Assembly: GCF_004362805.1 (NCBI RefSeq)
Contig: NZ_SNYF01000006.1
Span: 124,001 to 188,000, forward strand
DNA: 64,000 nt
Reading direction: 5' to 3'
Source: Algoriphagus boseongensis
GTDB lineage: Bacteria > Bacteroidota > Bacteroidia > Cytophagales > Cyclobacteriaceae
A program made the position numbers and the translations under genes. Shown here piece by piece: positions 17,683-26,939 of the stretch; position 1 is the first letter of the stretch; each line of letters begins with the position of its first letter. The notes below the pieces were generated by a model. That model ran no database searches. It saw nothing but the letters and a program-made list of their open reading frames with translations, and was not told the origin of the DNA.

Positions 17683-18450
17683 ATGATTCAATTTTTCAGA
17701 AAAATCCGCGAAAAACTTCTCTCGCAAAATCGGGTAACTCGGTACATGGCTTATGCTGTAGGAGAAATTATTCTAGTGGTCATCGGGATCCTGATCGCCA
17801 TCCAACTCAATAATTGGAATAACGAACGAACTAGAGCTTCAGAAAATAAGCTACTGATGGAGAATCTGATCGCTGACCTTATTCAAGACACTACACGACT
17901 CCAAAAAATCACCTCCATTGATACGGAATATTCAAGTCTAAAATCAGCAATTGAGAATTGCAAAAAGGCTTTAGCGATCACCTATGAGAACTTTAATTTG
18001 GATTCGGCTTCCAAATACTTAGCTGTGGGAATCAATGCAGGAGAACCATTAATAAATACAGAAACCAATGTATATGAACAGCTGAAGCAGACTGGAAGAC
18101 TCTATTCTTTTAGCTCAGATTCACTCAGAAGGAAGATAATCACCTATTACACGCGAGCAAGCAGGGAAGCGGTTTACAATGAGACGAATAATCAAATCAT
18201 TCAAAGGAATTTAGATCAGATTGATTATTTGAATGATATCTCCATTGATTTCACCTACGGTAAAGAGTACAATCCATCAGACTACCAAAGTCTATTTGAC
18301 CCTAACTCCAAGGAAATGAAAACCTTTCGGCGCACCCTTTGGAACCTAAGCCATTATCAAAATTCCAACTATCAAAAGATGCTCTCCCTGAAAAAACAAG
18401 CGGGTGAACTGATCCAAGCTATCCAAATTGAACTATCCCAAACCAGGTAA
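17683..18450 (+). CDS. DUF6090-type membrane protein, array copy 3
   Basis: The 255-aa product has anchor QFFRKIREKLLSQNRVTRY (E replacing Q in RQK, shared only with copy 4) and TM AVGEIILVVIGILIAIQLN. The post-TM helix reads LLMENLIADLIQDTTRLQK and the mid motif LKQTGRLYSFSSDSL. The remainder is helical and Asn/Gln-rich. It starts 9 nt after copy 2. Function unknown. Confidence 0.9.
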   Translation: MIQFFRKIREKLLSQNRVTRYMAYAVGEIILVVIGILIAIQLNNWNNERTRASENKLLMENLIADLIQDTTRLQKITSIDTEYSSLKSAIENCKKALAITYENFNLDSASKYLAVGINAGEPLINTETNVYEQLKQTGRLYSFSSDSLRRKIITYYTRASREAVYNETNNQIIQRNLDQIDYLNDISIDFTYGKEYNPSDYQSLFDPNSKEMKTFRRTLWNLSHYQNSNYQKMLSLKKQAGELIQAIQIELSQTR

Positions 18451-18461
18451 TCCCGAGCCAA

Positions 18462-19250
18462 ATGATCTCCTTTTTTAGAAAAATACGCGAAAAACTTCTC
18501 TCCCAAAATCGGATCACCAGGTATCTGGTCTATGCGGTGGGGGAAATTTTTTTAGTAGTCATCGGGATCCTGATTGCCCTTCAAGTCAATACCTGGAATG
18601 AAAATCGTCTCAACCGAAAGCTTGAGATCAAATACCTAAAGGGATTGCAAAGAGATCTGGATAGAGATATTAAAGGGCTTGATTACATGACGTCCTATCG
18701 TAAAGACGTGATTAATTCCTCCTTGAAAGTCATGAAAATGGAAGCTCCAAGTAGTTTGGATGAGCTAATAGAAGTCAATAAAGATTTTATTGTAATCCAT
18801 TTTTGGAATGAGTTTACTCCCAACAACAATACCTTCCAGGAACTAACTTCTTCCGGGAATTTAAGCCTGATCAAAAGTGACTCAATCAAAGATCTTCTCA
18901 TGTCAATGGAAGCCTTAAATGCCGAAATTGTCACTACAAGAAATCATTTAAGGAGAGATTATGAACATTACATCTATGATGAATTGGCTAATTATGAATG
19001 GCTTCCTTTAGTCAATTTGGATTCCTTGGGAAATAAAAATGAATTCATAGACATCCAGGAAGTTAGTCCAGAGCGAATAGCTGAATTAACCAAGCAAGCA
19101 TCAGGAATATTAAGTAATGGAGTCATCCGAAATGGCTGGACTTTGGCAATTGCAAATAACGCCTACATTCTAAGCTTGTATGATAAAATGCGTGAGCTGA
19201 ATGCCCATTTGCAGGATTTAATCGATCAGGAGCTCCAGAACGAATTTTAA
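18462..19250 (+). CDS. DUF6090-type membrane protein, array copy 4
   Basis: The 262-aa product has anchor SFFRKIREKLLSQNRITRY and TM AVGEIFLVVIGILIALQVN followed by TWNENRLNRK. The post-TM helix has LKGLQRDLDRDIKGLD and the mid motif is LTSSGNLSLIKSDSIKDLL, the consensus form. It shares the REK anchor variant with copy 3, which suggests those two are each other's closest relatives in the anchor. Function unknown. Confidence 0.9.
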   Translation: MISFFRKIREKLLSQNRITRYLVYAVGEIFLVVIGILIALQVNTWNENRLNRKLEIKYLKGLQRDLDRDIKGLDYMTSYRKDVINSSLKVMKMEAPSSLDELIEVNKDFIVIHFWNEFTPNNNTFQELTSSGNLSLIKSDSIKDLLMSMEALNAEIVTTRNHLRRDYEHYIYDELANYEWLPLVNLDSLGNKNEFIDIQEVSPERIAELTKQASGILSNGVIRNGWTLAIANNAYILSLYDKMRELNAHLQDLIDQELQNEF

Positions 19251-19260
19251 GCCTATTTAC

Positions 19261-20058
19261 ATGATTCAATTTTTCAGAAAAATCCGTCAAAAGCTACTTG
19301 AGCAAAACCGAGTCACCCGGTATCTAGTCTATGCGCTTGGTGAGATCATCCTAGTAGTGATCGGGATTTTATTAGCCTTGCAGATTAATACTTGGAATCA
19401 AAATCGACAGGATAGGAAACAGGAGCAGCAGCTCTTAGCTCAACTGGAAATCGAATACATCAAAAACCTGGATCAATTAAACAGCAAGATTATTATCAGA
19501 GAGAAAATTATTAATTCCTGCCTCACGCTATTAAATTATAGAAACCAAGATCCAGCTTTGATAAATGTAGATAGCTTGAATTTTCACTTATATAGAACCA
19601 TTACCCGACCTACCTTTAATCCTATTTTGGGTGTGACCAATGAAGTCAATAGTTCGGGAAAACTATATCTGATCCAAAATGCAGACTTGAGGAAAGAGCT
19701 CACTTCTTTTGAGAGTTTTCTGGAGGATCTCACTGACGAGGAAGAGGTGATTTTCAACTTTTCAGAAAATTTAATGCAACCATTTATTATCCAGCACTAC
19801 CAAATGGGAGGCGTTGTAACCCAGTTTATCCAGGATGATGAATTTATGGCCATGTACTCCTTGAGTGACCGGACCAACGAAATCCCTTTGAAAGATCTTT
19901 TTCCACCTTCTGATTTTAAACCTATACTCTACCATCCTGACCTTGAAGATCATCTCGCGATCATGATGACGAATACCATCTATACCAATCAGCAATCAAT
20001 AGGAGTAAAAGAAAAGATTGAATTAATGCTATCCCTCATCCAATCTGGAATCAATTAA
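19261..20058 (+). CDS. DUF6090-type membrane protein, array copy 5
   Basis: The 265-aa product has anchor QFFRKIRQKLLEQNRVTRY and TM ALGEIILVVIGILLALQIN. The mid motif is VNSSGKLYLIQNADLRKEL. A feature of this copy is an acidic patch (FLEDLTDEEEV) before a less charged segment predicted to be extended (YQMGGVVTQFIQDD). It begins 10 nt after copy 4 and ends 1 nt before copy 6. Function unknown. Confidence 0.9.
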   Translation: MIQFFRKIRQKLLEQNRVTRYLVYALGEIILVVIGILLALQINTWNQNRQDRKQEQQLLAQLEIEYIKNLDQLNSKIIIREKIINSCLTLLNYRNQDPALINVDSLNFHLYRTITRPTFNPILGVTNEVNSSGKLYLIQNADLRKELTSFESFLEDLTDEEEVIFNFSENLMQPFIIQHYQMGGVVTQFIQDDEFMAMYSLSDRTNEIPLKDLFPPSDFKPILYHPDLEDHLAIMMTNTIYTNQQSIGVKEKIELMLSLIQSGIN

Positions 20059-20059
20059 G

Positions 20060-20773
20060 ATGATCTCATTTTTCAGAAAAATCCGCCAAAAGCTCTTGAC
20101 CCAAAATAAAATAACCCGGTACCTGACCTATGCAGCAGGAGAGATCTTTTTAGTAAGCATAGGGATTCTGATTGCCTTGCAGGTGAACAACTGGAATGAG
20201 CACCGCAAAACCCGGATTTTTGAAAAAGAGATCCTATCTCTCATCAATGAAAACCTCAGCCGGGATTCAGTAATGATTGCTCAGGAATACCAAAAAGCAG
20301 TTTTGGCCAACCAAATCACGGATTCCATTTTGCATCGGGTAGATCAGGGAATCTTTGATGAAAGACTCAATACCTGGATGGCGAAAGTGATTCGATTTGA
20401 GCGCTTCAAATCCCAATCCAGTGGGTTCGAGGTGTTGAAATCAAAGGGAATAGATCTCCTTTCCGACAAGCAGCTCCAGGTGAATCTGATCAATTATTAT
20501 GATGAGGTCCTTTTCAGGGTTTATCAGGCTAATTCGGACGTAGAAGGCTCATTCAATACAGACTGGGTTCCATTGGCAAAAAGGGAGTTTAACGACTTTG
20601 ACTACGAGGATCGTATGGAGCCCAAAGATCTGAAGGCCTTTATGGAAAACCCTGAGCACATCGTGCTATTCAAGATGTTTCAGGACAATCGGGAAGGGGC
20701 AATTACTAGAATGGGAGTAGCCTTGGAAGAAATCGCTGCCTTGAAATCTCAACTTAATGCCCAGCTTCAATGA
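20060..20773 (+). CDS. DUF6090-type membrane protein, array copy 6
   Basis: The 237-aa product has anchor SFFRKIRQKLLTQNKITRY and TM AAGEIFLVSIGILIALQVN, then NWNEHRKT. The mid motif deviates to LKSKGIDLLSDKQLQVNLI, the same form as copy 10 (AKARGLDIISNKEL), so these two may share a recent C-terminal ancestor although their anchors belong to different subtypes. The stop overlaps the start of copy 7 by 4 nt. Function unknown. Confidence 0.9.
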   Translation: MISFFRKIRQKLLTQNKITRYLTYAAGEIFLVSIGILIALQVNNWNEHRKTRIFEKEILSLINENLSRDSVMIAQEYQKAVLANQITDSILHRVDQGIFDERLNTWMAKVIRFERFKSQSSGFEVLKSKGIDLLSDKQLQVNLINYYDEVLFRVYQANSDVEGSFNTDWVPLAKREFNDFDYEDRMEPKDLKAFMENPEHIVLFKMFQDNREGAITRMGVALEEIAALKSQLNAQLQ

Positions 20774-21567
20774 TCTCATTTTTTAGAAAAATCCGTCAAA
20801 AGCTCCTGGAAGAAAAACGCATGGGCAACTACCTCAAATATGCCTTAGGGGAAATTTTCCTGGTAGTTATTGGGATTTTGATTGCCCTAATGATCAACTC
20901 CGCCTATGAAAACAAAAAAGACAGAAACCTAGAGGTTAAGTATTTGGAGGGCATCGCAACTAACCTTGAAGATGATATCAATGAATTGGAGAGACAGATT
21001 TTGGATGACAGCTTACAGCTCAGTGGGTATACCAGACTGGTCAGAGCATTTCAGGTTGATTCAATTAAATCCGACCAAGATGGGCTCATTCGAACCATTT
21101 TTAATATTCAGCTTATAAGTTCTTTTGAAGGAAACAACATCGTTTTTGAAGACCTTAAATCTTCCGGCAGAACTAATCTAATCAAGTCCGATTCCCTTCG
21201 GTACCATATTCTTCGATTCTACAATCAAGCCCAAATCCTTATCCAAGCTGAGAAAGAATTGCATAATCCTGTTATTCTGGCTGAAAGAAACAGCCTATTC
21301 ATTTCAGACCAACTTGGTATCAATAAGACCGAAAACCTCTTTTTTCCGGAGTATTGGTCTGCACAACTATCTCCACGAAATGCGACAGATTTATTCTCCT
21401 TTTTGAATGAAGATATATCCAGTCCCAAAGTCCAGTTATTTGCTAATCGGGCAGGATATATCAAAGCCTTGATTTTTGCCAAACGCCGGGAAAGAATCCG
21501 GCTACTGAATGCAGCAATAAGTATGAAAAAGGAAATAGAAGATTTTTTAGGGAATTTAAGCCATTAA
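20770..21567 (+). CDS. DUF6090-type membrane protein, array copy 7
   Basis: The 265-aa product has an anchor variant: SFFRKIRQKLLEEKRMGNY replaces the usual QNRVTRY. The TM is ALGEIFLVVIGILIALMIN, followed by SAYENKKDRN instead of NWNE. This is the version closest to the general DUF6090 pattern known from other Bacteroidota. The mid motif is LKSSGRTNLIKSDSLRYHI. It overlaps copy 6 by 4 nt. Function unknown. Confidence 0.9.
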   Translation: MISFFRKIRQKLLEEKRMGNYLKYALGEIFLVVIGILIALMINSAYENKKDRNLEVKYLEGIATNLEDDINELERQILDDSLQLSGYTRLVRAFQVDSIKSDQDGLIRTIFNIQLISSFEGNNIVFEDLKSSGRTNLIKSDSLRYHILRFYNQAQILIQAEKELHNPVILAERNSLFISDQLGINKTENLFFPEYWSAQLSPRNATDLFSFLNEDISSPKVQLFANRAGYIKALIFAKRRERIRLLNAAISMKKEIEDFLGNLSH

Positions 21568-21577
21568 GCCAATCTAC

Positions 21578-22345
21578 ATGAAACGTATCCTATCCATCCT
21601 CAAAGAAAAATGGCCGGAATACATCCTGGAAATTCTGGTGATTACCATCGGTATTTTGGGGGCTTACGCCTTGAATAGCTGGAATGACCAAAACAAGGCA
21701 AAAGCCCTGGAGAAAGAATATGTCATCAGATTAATTGAAGACTTGGGCAAGGACACCTCCAATTTCAATCTGGAATTGAAAAACACACAGATTCGATTTG
21801 AGGAATCTCAAGTGCTTTATGAAATAATTACTGCGGAAAACCCTATCATCAGAGATACCGCCAATTTTTTACTTTCCATCCAAACTATTGGACGAACCAA
21901 TCGGCCCGTGATTCATCGGGATACTTTTGAAGATTTGATTAGTACAGGCAATGCCAGCATCATTCGGGACAAAACGATTTTTAATGCAACTAGCAGCTAT
22001 TACGGCAATATCGCCGAGGAATGGTTTGACGAATACATTGACCGAATGTGGAAAGGCTACCTACCCAAAGGTATAGATGCTTTACCCTTGGCGTCCCTCC
22101 TCCAAGTACTTACCGAAGAAATGGATATCACCTATGGGATCAGGGAAATTGTTCCTGTGAAACTGAAAGTATCAGATTCAGAATTCAAGGTGATCCTCGA
22201 TAAAATCAGAAATTCAAAAGAGTTTGAGTTCGAAACCAAGAATATTACAAGATCCCACCTTTTGCATATCTCTTTTCTCCAGCGAACTAAAGTCGATGCA
22301 GAGAAGCTGACGAAAGACTTATCTGATTACTTAAAAACACTTTAA
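21578..22345 (+). CDS. DUF6090-like membrane protein, array copy 8, KEKWPEY subtype
   Basis: The 255-aa product carries a different anchor, MKRILSILKEKWPEYILE, with TM ILVITIGILGAYALNSWND. The basic amphipathic lead, TM length and following NSWN element keep the array plan, so it is a subtype rather than an unrelated insertion. The mid motif is LISTGNASIIRDKTI. Copies 10 and 11 share this anchor, with a standard copy (9) between. Function unknown. Confidence 0.88.
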   Translation: MKRILSILKEKWPEYILEILVITIGILGAYALNSWNDQNKAKALEKEYVIRLIEDLGKDTSNFNLELKNTQIRFEESQVLYEIITAENPIIRDTANFLLSIQTIGRTNRPVIHRDTFEDLISTGNASIIRDKTIFNATSSYYGNIAEEWFDEYIDRMWKGYLPKGIDALPLASLLQVLTEEMDITYGIREIVPVKLKVSDSEFKVILDKIRNSKEFEFETKNITRSHLLHISFLQRTKVDAEKLTKDLSDYLKTL

Positions 22346-22349
22346 GAAC

Positions 22350-23090
22350 ATGCTTTCATTTTTTAGAAAAATTCGACAGAAACTTTTAAATCAACACCGG
22401 ATCACTCAATATCTGGCGTATGCAGCAGGAGAAATTCTCTTGGTAATGATCGGGATTCTATTGGCTCTGCAGGTGAACAACTGGAATGAAGCAAGAAAAA
22501 CAAAACTTACCGAAGAGGCTATTCTCAAAAATCTTGTTCAGGATTTGACTGCTGACTCTATCTCTTACCAATCCAACTTGGCCGCCTTAGCAAAAATAAA
22601 TGCCCTACATCAGGTCCTTTACGAAATTGGGGTGAAAGGCATGGACTTGGAAATTGAAAATCCCAACGCGATTCGGCTTTTGATTTTATTCAATCCTGTT
22701 GCCATGGAGAATGATCCATTTGTGGCCAGCAAAATTTCCAATGAATCCATAAGAAAAGAAATCCTCAACTATTCCCGAACTCTAAAAGACTTAGAAGAAA
22801 CTTATGCGGAGTTTAAAGAGCTGGTAGAAAATAGAATTCGGATATTCTTAGCAGACCAAAAAGTTCACCAATTATCCAAGTGGTTTGAAGGCGAAGGGGT
22901 AAAAGTCAAAGGGGAAATTACATTTGATTTTATCGATAAGGCCGATTTGATCCTTCTTTCTAAAACGCCTGAGTTTCAACAGCTGATTTTTGAAGCTTCT
23001 GTCAAATCCAAAAACACAGAATTCATCTTGCGGGAGGTACTCTCCCAAAATCAAAAACTAAAAGAGGTAATCCAAAATGAACTCAAATGA
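22350..23090 (+). CDS. DUF6090-type membrane protein, array copy 9
   Basis: The 246-aa product has the standard anchor SFFRKIRQKLLNQHRITQY and TM AAGEILLVMIGILLALQVN, NWNEARKT. It is one of two copies without the glycine mid motif; the equivalent region reads VASKISNESIRKEI, keeping only the SNxSI part. It is sandwiched between KEKWPEY-type copies and overlaps copy 10 by 4 nt. Function unknown. Confidence 0.88.
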   Translation: MLSFFRKIRQKLLNQHRITQYLAYAAGEILLVMIGILLALQVNNWNEARKTKLTEEAILKNLVQDLTADSISYQSNLAALAKINALHQVLYEIGVKGMDLEIENPNAIRLLILFNPVAMENDPFVASKISNESIRKEILNYSRTLKDLEETYAEFKELVENRIRIFLADQKVHQLSKWFEGEGVKVKGEITFDFIDKADLILLSKTPEFQQLIFEASVKSKNTEFILREVLSQNQKLKEVIQNELK

Positions 23091-23815
23091 TAAAACGCAT
23101 CCTTTCCACCTTTAAAGAAAAATGGCCGGAATACTTCTTTGAGATTCTGGTGCTGATCATCGGTATCTATGGGGCATTTGAGCTATCGAATTATGGGGAA
23201 ACTAGAACCCGAAAAAAGACGGAACTCGAAATCCTGAAAAGTTGCAAAACTGAACTGATGGCGGATTTAGCAGAAATAGAATGGAATACCGAAGAACTTC
23301 GAAAAAGTCAGAAAGCCCTGAGCCTTATTTTGGACTTATTGGAAAATGACGGAGCTTACCATGATTCGCTAAGTTCACATTTCAATTACACCTTGCTTCC
23401 GATGCATTTTGTACACTCTACCAGTTCCTTTGAAACTGCCAAAGCCAGAGGCCTGGATATTATTTCCAATAAAGAACTTCGGACTAAGTTGATCTCACTG
23501 TATGATTCCCAGTATGATTTTTTCCTACAGGGACAGGAAGAGGAATTAGCTGAAGTCCAGTATGGGATGAGGCATATTCTACCCGGGCGATTTGAGGAGG
23601 CTTATAACTATCCGAATTCGGATAATACATTTTCAGGCAGCATGATTCCATTGGACTTTGAGTCCCTCAAAACCGATCAAACCTATCTGTTCTTTCTCAA
23701 AACCCAACGGAACCGGACCAGATCCTATATTGACTACTTTTATAAAAATCTTAGGAATTCAGTATCATCGATGATCCATGACTTGGAGGAGGAAATTAAA
23801 AGACTCGAATCATGA
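23087..23815 (+). CDS. DUF6090-like membrane protein, array copy 10, KEKWPEY subtype
   Basis: The 242-aa product has anchor MIKRILSTFKEKWPEYFFE and TM ILVLIIGIYGAFELSNYGE. The NWNE element after the TM is replaced by NYGETRTRK, the most divergent of the array. The mid motif is AKARGLDIISNKEL. It overlaps both neighbours by 4 nt, which implies translational coupling. Function unknown. Confidence 0.87.
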   Translation: MIKRILSTFKEKWPEYFFEILVLIIGIYGAFELSNYGETRTRKKTELEILKSCKTELMADLAEIEWNTEELRKSQKALSLILDLLENDGAYHDSLSSHFNYTLLPMHFVHSTSSFETAKARGLDIISNKELRTKLISLYDSQYDFFLQGQEEELAEVQYGMRHILPGRFEEAYNYPNSDNTFSGSMIPLDFESLKTDQTYLFFLKTQRNRTRSYIDYFYKNLRNSVSSMIHDLEEEIKRLES

Positions 23816-24492
23816 AACGCATTCTTTCCATCCTCAAAGAAAAATGGCCGGAATACATTCTGGAAATCTTGGTCATTACGATTGGTATTTTAGGAGCCTT
23901 TGCGCTCAATACCTGGAATGAATCCAAGATCTCTTCAACTTACGAGCAAACGCAATTGTCTTTTCTGGAATCGGAATTGGATGAAAATATCAATCTCCTT
24001 GATGGAATGATTTCCGACAATGAGTTATTCTTAGCTCGGATAGATTCTTTTTTTCAAGATCCTAATTCTGTTGAGGATCTGGATATAGTAATCGCTGTAT
24101 TTTCCTATTCTCCCTATGATCCGGAACTTCCCGGATTGACCGGAATTTTAGAAAATGGGGAATTTGAAAAAACCGAACATCTTCTCTTACTGAATGAATT
24201 ACGAACTTTAAATGACCGATTAAAGCATTTGTCTAAAGATCTAAGCTACTTGGATGGATTCTGGACCAATCATATCCATCCCTATTACATTGAGAAAGGC
24301 TTGGTAATTCCAATCCATGATGCCTTGCGTTTTAAAAAAGAGGTGACTGTAGATCCCCAGATTGTAGAAGACCCTCTCTTTAGGAGTTTGGCAAGCAACC
24401 TCAGACTTTTTTTAATCGGCCAGATAGAACAACAACGAAGGGTCCAACTCAAAATGAAAGAGATTCTGGAATTAATTGAGAAGGCTGCTTAG
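23812..24492 (+). CDS. DUF6090-like membrane protein, array copy 11, KEKWPEY subtype
   Basis: At 226 aa this is the shortest complete copy. The anchor MKRILSILKEKWPEYILE and TM ILVITIGILGAFALNTWNE are almost identical to copy 8, while the rest differs. The mid region reads LENGEFEKTEHLLLLNEL, a weakened form of the motif. It ends the uninterrupted first part of the array, and 141 bp without a recognised gene follow. Function unknown. Confidence 0.87.
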   Translation: MKRILSILKEKWPEYILEILVITIGILGAFALNTWNESKISSTYEQTQLSFLESELDENINLLDGMISDNELFLARIDSFFQDPNSVEDLDIVIAVFSYSPYDPELPGLTGILENGEFEKTEHLLLLNELRTLNDRLKHLSKDLSYLDGFWTNHIHPYYIEKGLVIPIHDALRFKKEVTVDPQIVEDPLFRSLASNLRLFLIGQIEQQRRVQLKMKEILELIEKAA

Positions 24493-24633
24493 TAAACCGA
24501 ACCTACTTTTTTGATTTTTTCTCAAGATTTAAGATCCCAATCGATTTCCTTTTTGGCAGGTATAAGGAGATGATTTCCAAGAATTTCCTTATCTTCTTAG
24601 AAGTTTATCCTGTTTACCACCAGCCTTATTGAA

Positions 24634-24882
24634 TTGAAGCCTTTTTTTCTCATTCTTCTACTTTTTTGTAGCCAAATAATCAAGGCTCAACAAGGTTCCC
24701 CATGGAGAATTATTTCCTTAAAAAGCATGTCCCTGCTTAGAAATTGTCCAGGGTATTATCGGCTGCTATTTAGTAAAAATTTTAAGCAGGTAGCCTATCT
24801 GCCGACTATTGAATTGATAAGAAATAATACCTACTGCTCTCAAAGAAAATTACCACTGGAATTAGAAAATGAACTGATATGA
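24634..24882 (+). CDS. Small putative secreted protein (TTG start)
   Basis: The 82-aa frame begins at a TTG and opens with KPFFLILLLFCSQIIKAQQ, a good Sec signal peptide cleaved near KAQ. The mature part has two Cys and no recognisable domain. Its stop overlaps the ATG of the VOC gene by 4 nt, the same coupling seen through the array, which supports translation. The rare start codon and lack of homology leave open that it is a remnant or a leader ORF. Confidence 0.5.
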   Translation: MKPFFLILLLFCSQIIKAQQGSPWRIISLKSMSLLRNCPGYYRLLFSKNFKQVAYLPTIELIRNNTYCSQRKLPLELENELI

Positions 24883-25409
24883 AAAATCAACCCCTTAACT
24901 TTTTGCTTCACCGTGTTCTCCTTTTTTGGGTATTGTTTGCATTTGCCGCCTGCCAGGCCAAAGTGGATGAAGTTCAGCATTCCCCACGATTTAATCATGT
25001 CTATTTAAAGGTTGCGGACATGGATAGGTCAATCGCTTTTTACACCTCAGCATTTGATCTGGAGCTGGTAAAGCAAATCAAAAAATTAAAGCGAACAACT
25101 GAGGATGGGGTGTCTACTGAGTATGATATTTCCCTTTCCCTTTTGAAATTTCCTGATCAACATTTTGTCTTAGAGATTGGAGAAAGTCCTGATTTTAAAG
25201 CTGAAAATAGCGCTGCCAACTTTACCCATTTGGGCATTGACGTGCTGGATATTGAGGCGGCGAGTGAACGAATTCTAAAAGCTGGAGGGGTGTTGTCCCG
25301 ACCACTATCCTTAGTGGAAACTGAGGATATCAAAGCCAAGACCATGTTTTTCACCGGACCAGATGGGGAAACCATTGAATTGATGCAACTTATCTCGGGC
25401 GATTTTTAG
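24879..25409 (+). CDS. VOC (glyoxalase/bleomycin-resistance fold) family lipoprotein
   Basis: The 176-aa lipoprotein has lipobox AFAAC (Cys25). The VOC domain covers about 38-170: FNHVYLKVADMDRSIAFYT opens the first beta-alpha-beta-beta-beta unit, and FTHLGIDVLDIEAASERI opens the second, ending FFTGPDGETIELMQL. Metal-ligand positions of the classical fold (His42 in NHVYLKV, His in THLGIDV, Glu in ETIELMQ) are occupied, so a metal-dependent lyase, isomerase or dioxygenase is possible. Substrate unknown. It sits inside the DUF6090 array between copies 11 and 12. Confidence 0.88.
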   Translation: MKNQPLNFLLHRVLLFWVLFAFAACQAKVDEVQHSPRFNHVYLKVADMDRSIAFYTSAFDLELVKQIKKLKRTTEDGVSTEYDISLSLLKFPDQHFVLEIGESPDFKAENSAANFTHLGIDVLDIEAASERILKAGGVLSRPLSLVETEDIKAKTMFFTGPDGETIELMQLISGDF

Positions 25410-25460
25410 AATTATGAACTTGGGAACTAAGGCTGGTATTCCGCTAACTCTACTTAAACT

Positions 25461-26198
25461 ATGATCTCATTTTTTAGAAAAATCCGCCAAGCACTCCTCG
25501 ATCAAAATAGAGTCACACGCTACCTAGCCTATGCCATCGGAGAAATTGCCTTGGTCATGATCGGGATTCTCTTGGCACTTCAGGTCAATACCTGGAACGA
25601 AGAGCGAAAACTCAGAAAAGAGGAAGCCCAACTGATTCAAAACCTCCACGAGGAGTTTCAGCGGAACTTAATAAAATTGGACTCAATTTCATCCAAATTA
25701 TCCCGAACGGAAAAAAGTCTGGGATTGGTTTTGGACTTGATCGATCAAAAGGAGGGTCCTATACGAGAAGAAATGCTCGACTCACTGCTGATTAAGAGTG
25801 TGATCGTGGCGGGAAAAGTCTCTCAATCTTTTGTCCTCGAGGATATGAAAAATACCGGTGGACTATCCAAAATTTCCAGTACAGAATTGAAGATTCTCCT
25901 TTTCGAATGGGAAAGAAACTTTGTAGAACTTCAATCCTCCTTGGAATTAGGAAGGCAGGCCTTTGAAGAGTATGCAAACCATATCATACAAAAAGGCTCC
26001 ATTAGAAATATTGATGCTGAAAATTCTCCACCTGAAGTCAGCAGATCCAAATTGCCTATCTCGAATATTCCCTTACTTCAAGACCCGGTTTTTGAAAATC
26101 ATGTAGACAATTGCCAAGTTTTGTCCAATGAGCATTTATTCAAACTCAGTCAAACCAGAAAGCTCATGGTATCCATCCTAGACCTGACTAGCAAATGA
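25461..26198 (+). CDS. DUF6090-type membrane protein, array copy 12
   Basis: The 245-aa product has anchor SFFRKIRQALLDQNRVTRY and TM AIGEIALVMIGILLALQVN, NTWNEERK. With copies 13-15 it forms a close group sharing, after the mid motif (MKNTGGLSKISSTEL), an FEWERN element, a GSIRNID element and FENHVDN near the C-terminus. It restarts the array 51 bp after the VOC gene. Function unknown. Confidence 0.9.
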   Translation: MISFFRKIRQALLDQNRVTRYLAYAIGEIALVMIGILLALQVNTWNEERKLRKEEAQLIQNLHEEFQRNLIKLDSISSKLSRTEKSLGLVLDLIDQKEGPIREEMLDSLLIKSVIVAGKVSQSFVLEDMKNTGGLSKISSTELKILLFEWERNFVELQSSLELGRQAFEEYANHIIQKGSIRNIDAENSPPEVSRSKLPISNIPLLQDPVFENHVDNCQVLSNEHLFKLSQTRKLMVSILDLTSK

Positions 26199-26938
26199 TC
26201 AGTTTTTTCAGAAAAATCCGCCAAAAACTCCTCACGCAGAATCGAGTCACCCGCTACATCGCTTATGCTATTGGGGAGATTGTGTTGGTGGTGATCGGAA
26301 TTCTGATTGCGTTGGGAGTCAATAATCAAAATGAAGCTAGACGAGAAGCTGCCAAGGAACGCCAAATTATCGAAGCACTTCATTCGGAATTTGAGGAAAA
26401 TTTAAATTCCCTAAACTATGACATTGGTCGAATAAAGGAAATGGTAAGTGCCCAAGAGCTTATCCTAAGTTTAATAAACTCTAGGGATCTACCTTCAGAC
26501 GATGTATTGGATAGTCTATTGAGTCTTGCTCTAATCAATATGACATGGAATCCAAGCTCCTATGTACTCAATGATCTCAAAAACTCAGGCCAAATCTCCA
26601 AACTCTCTAATCCTCAATTACAGTCCCTTTTATTTGGATGGGAGCGACACTATGAAAATGTGATTGAGTTTGCTGAAGATGATCTTCGAAGTAGCAATTC
26701 AATGTTGGAGTATATCAAGGAAAACGGCTCCATGAGAAATGTGGATTCCGGATACTTGAAGATTCGAGGAAAACAGTATTCTAGGTCAACATTTGAGTTA
26801 AGTAATTCCGTGTTATTGTACGATATCAATTTCGAGAATGTCGTTGATGACAAATACACCACGAGCGTTTTACTTTTAAATGAGTATGAAAGTTCGATAG
26901 AAATAATTGAAAATATCTTGAAAGCAACTGCTCCTTAA
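26195..26938 (+). CDS. DUF6090-type membrane protein, array copy 13
   Basis: The 247-aa product has anchor SFFRKIRQKLLTQNRVTRY and TM AIGEIVLVVIGILIALGVN, then NQNEARRE in place of NWNE. The mid motif is LKNSGQISKLSNPQL, followed by FGWERH, GSMRNVD and FENVVDD. This is the most diverged of the four-gene group 12-15. It overlaps copy 12 by 4 nt. Function unknown. Confidence 0.9.
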   Translation: MISFFRKIRQKLLTQNRVTRYIAYAIGEIVLVVIGILIALGVNNQNEARREAAKERQIIEALHSEFEENLNSLNYDIGRIKEMVSAQELILSLINSRDLPSDDVLDSLLSLALINMTWNPSSYVLNDLKNSGQISKLSNPQLQSLLFGWERHYENVIEFAEDDLRSSNSMLEYIKENGSMRNVDSGYLKIRGKQYSRSTFELSNSVLLYDINFENVVDDKYTTSVLLLNEYESSIEIIENILKATAP

Positions 26939-26939
26939 T

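Noticed and set aside
24493..24633. Possible degenerate DUF6090 copy in the gap after copy 11
   Set aside because: No anchor-like sequence is found in any forward frame; a 20-codon frame after AAGGAG at 24564-24569 has no similarity to the array.
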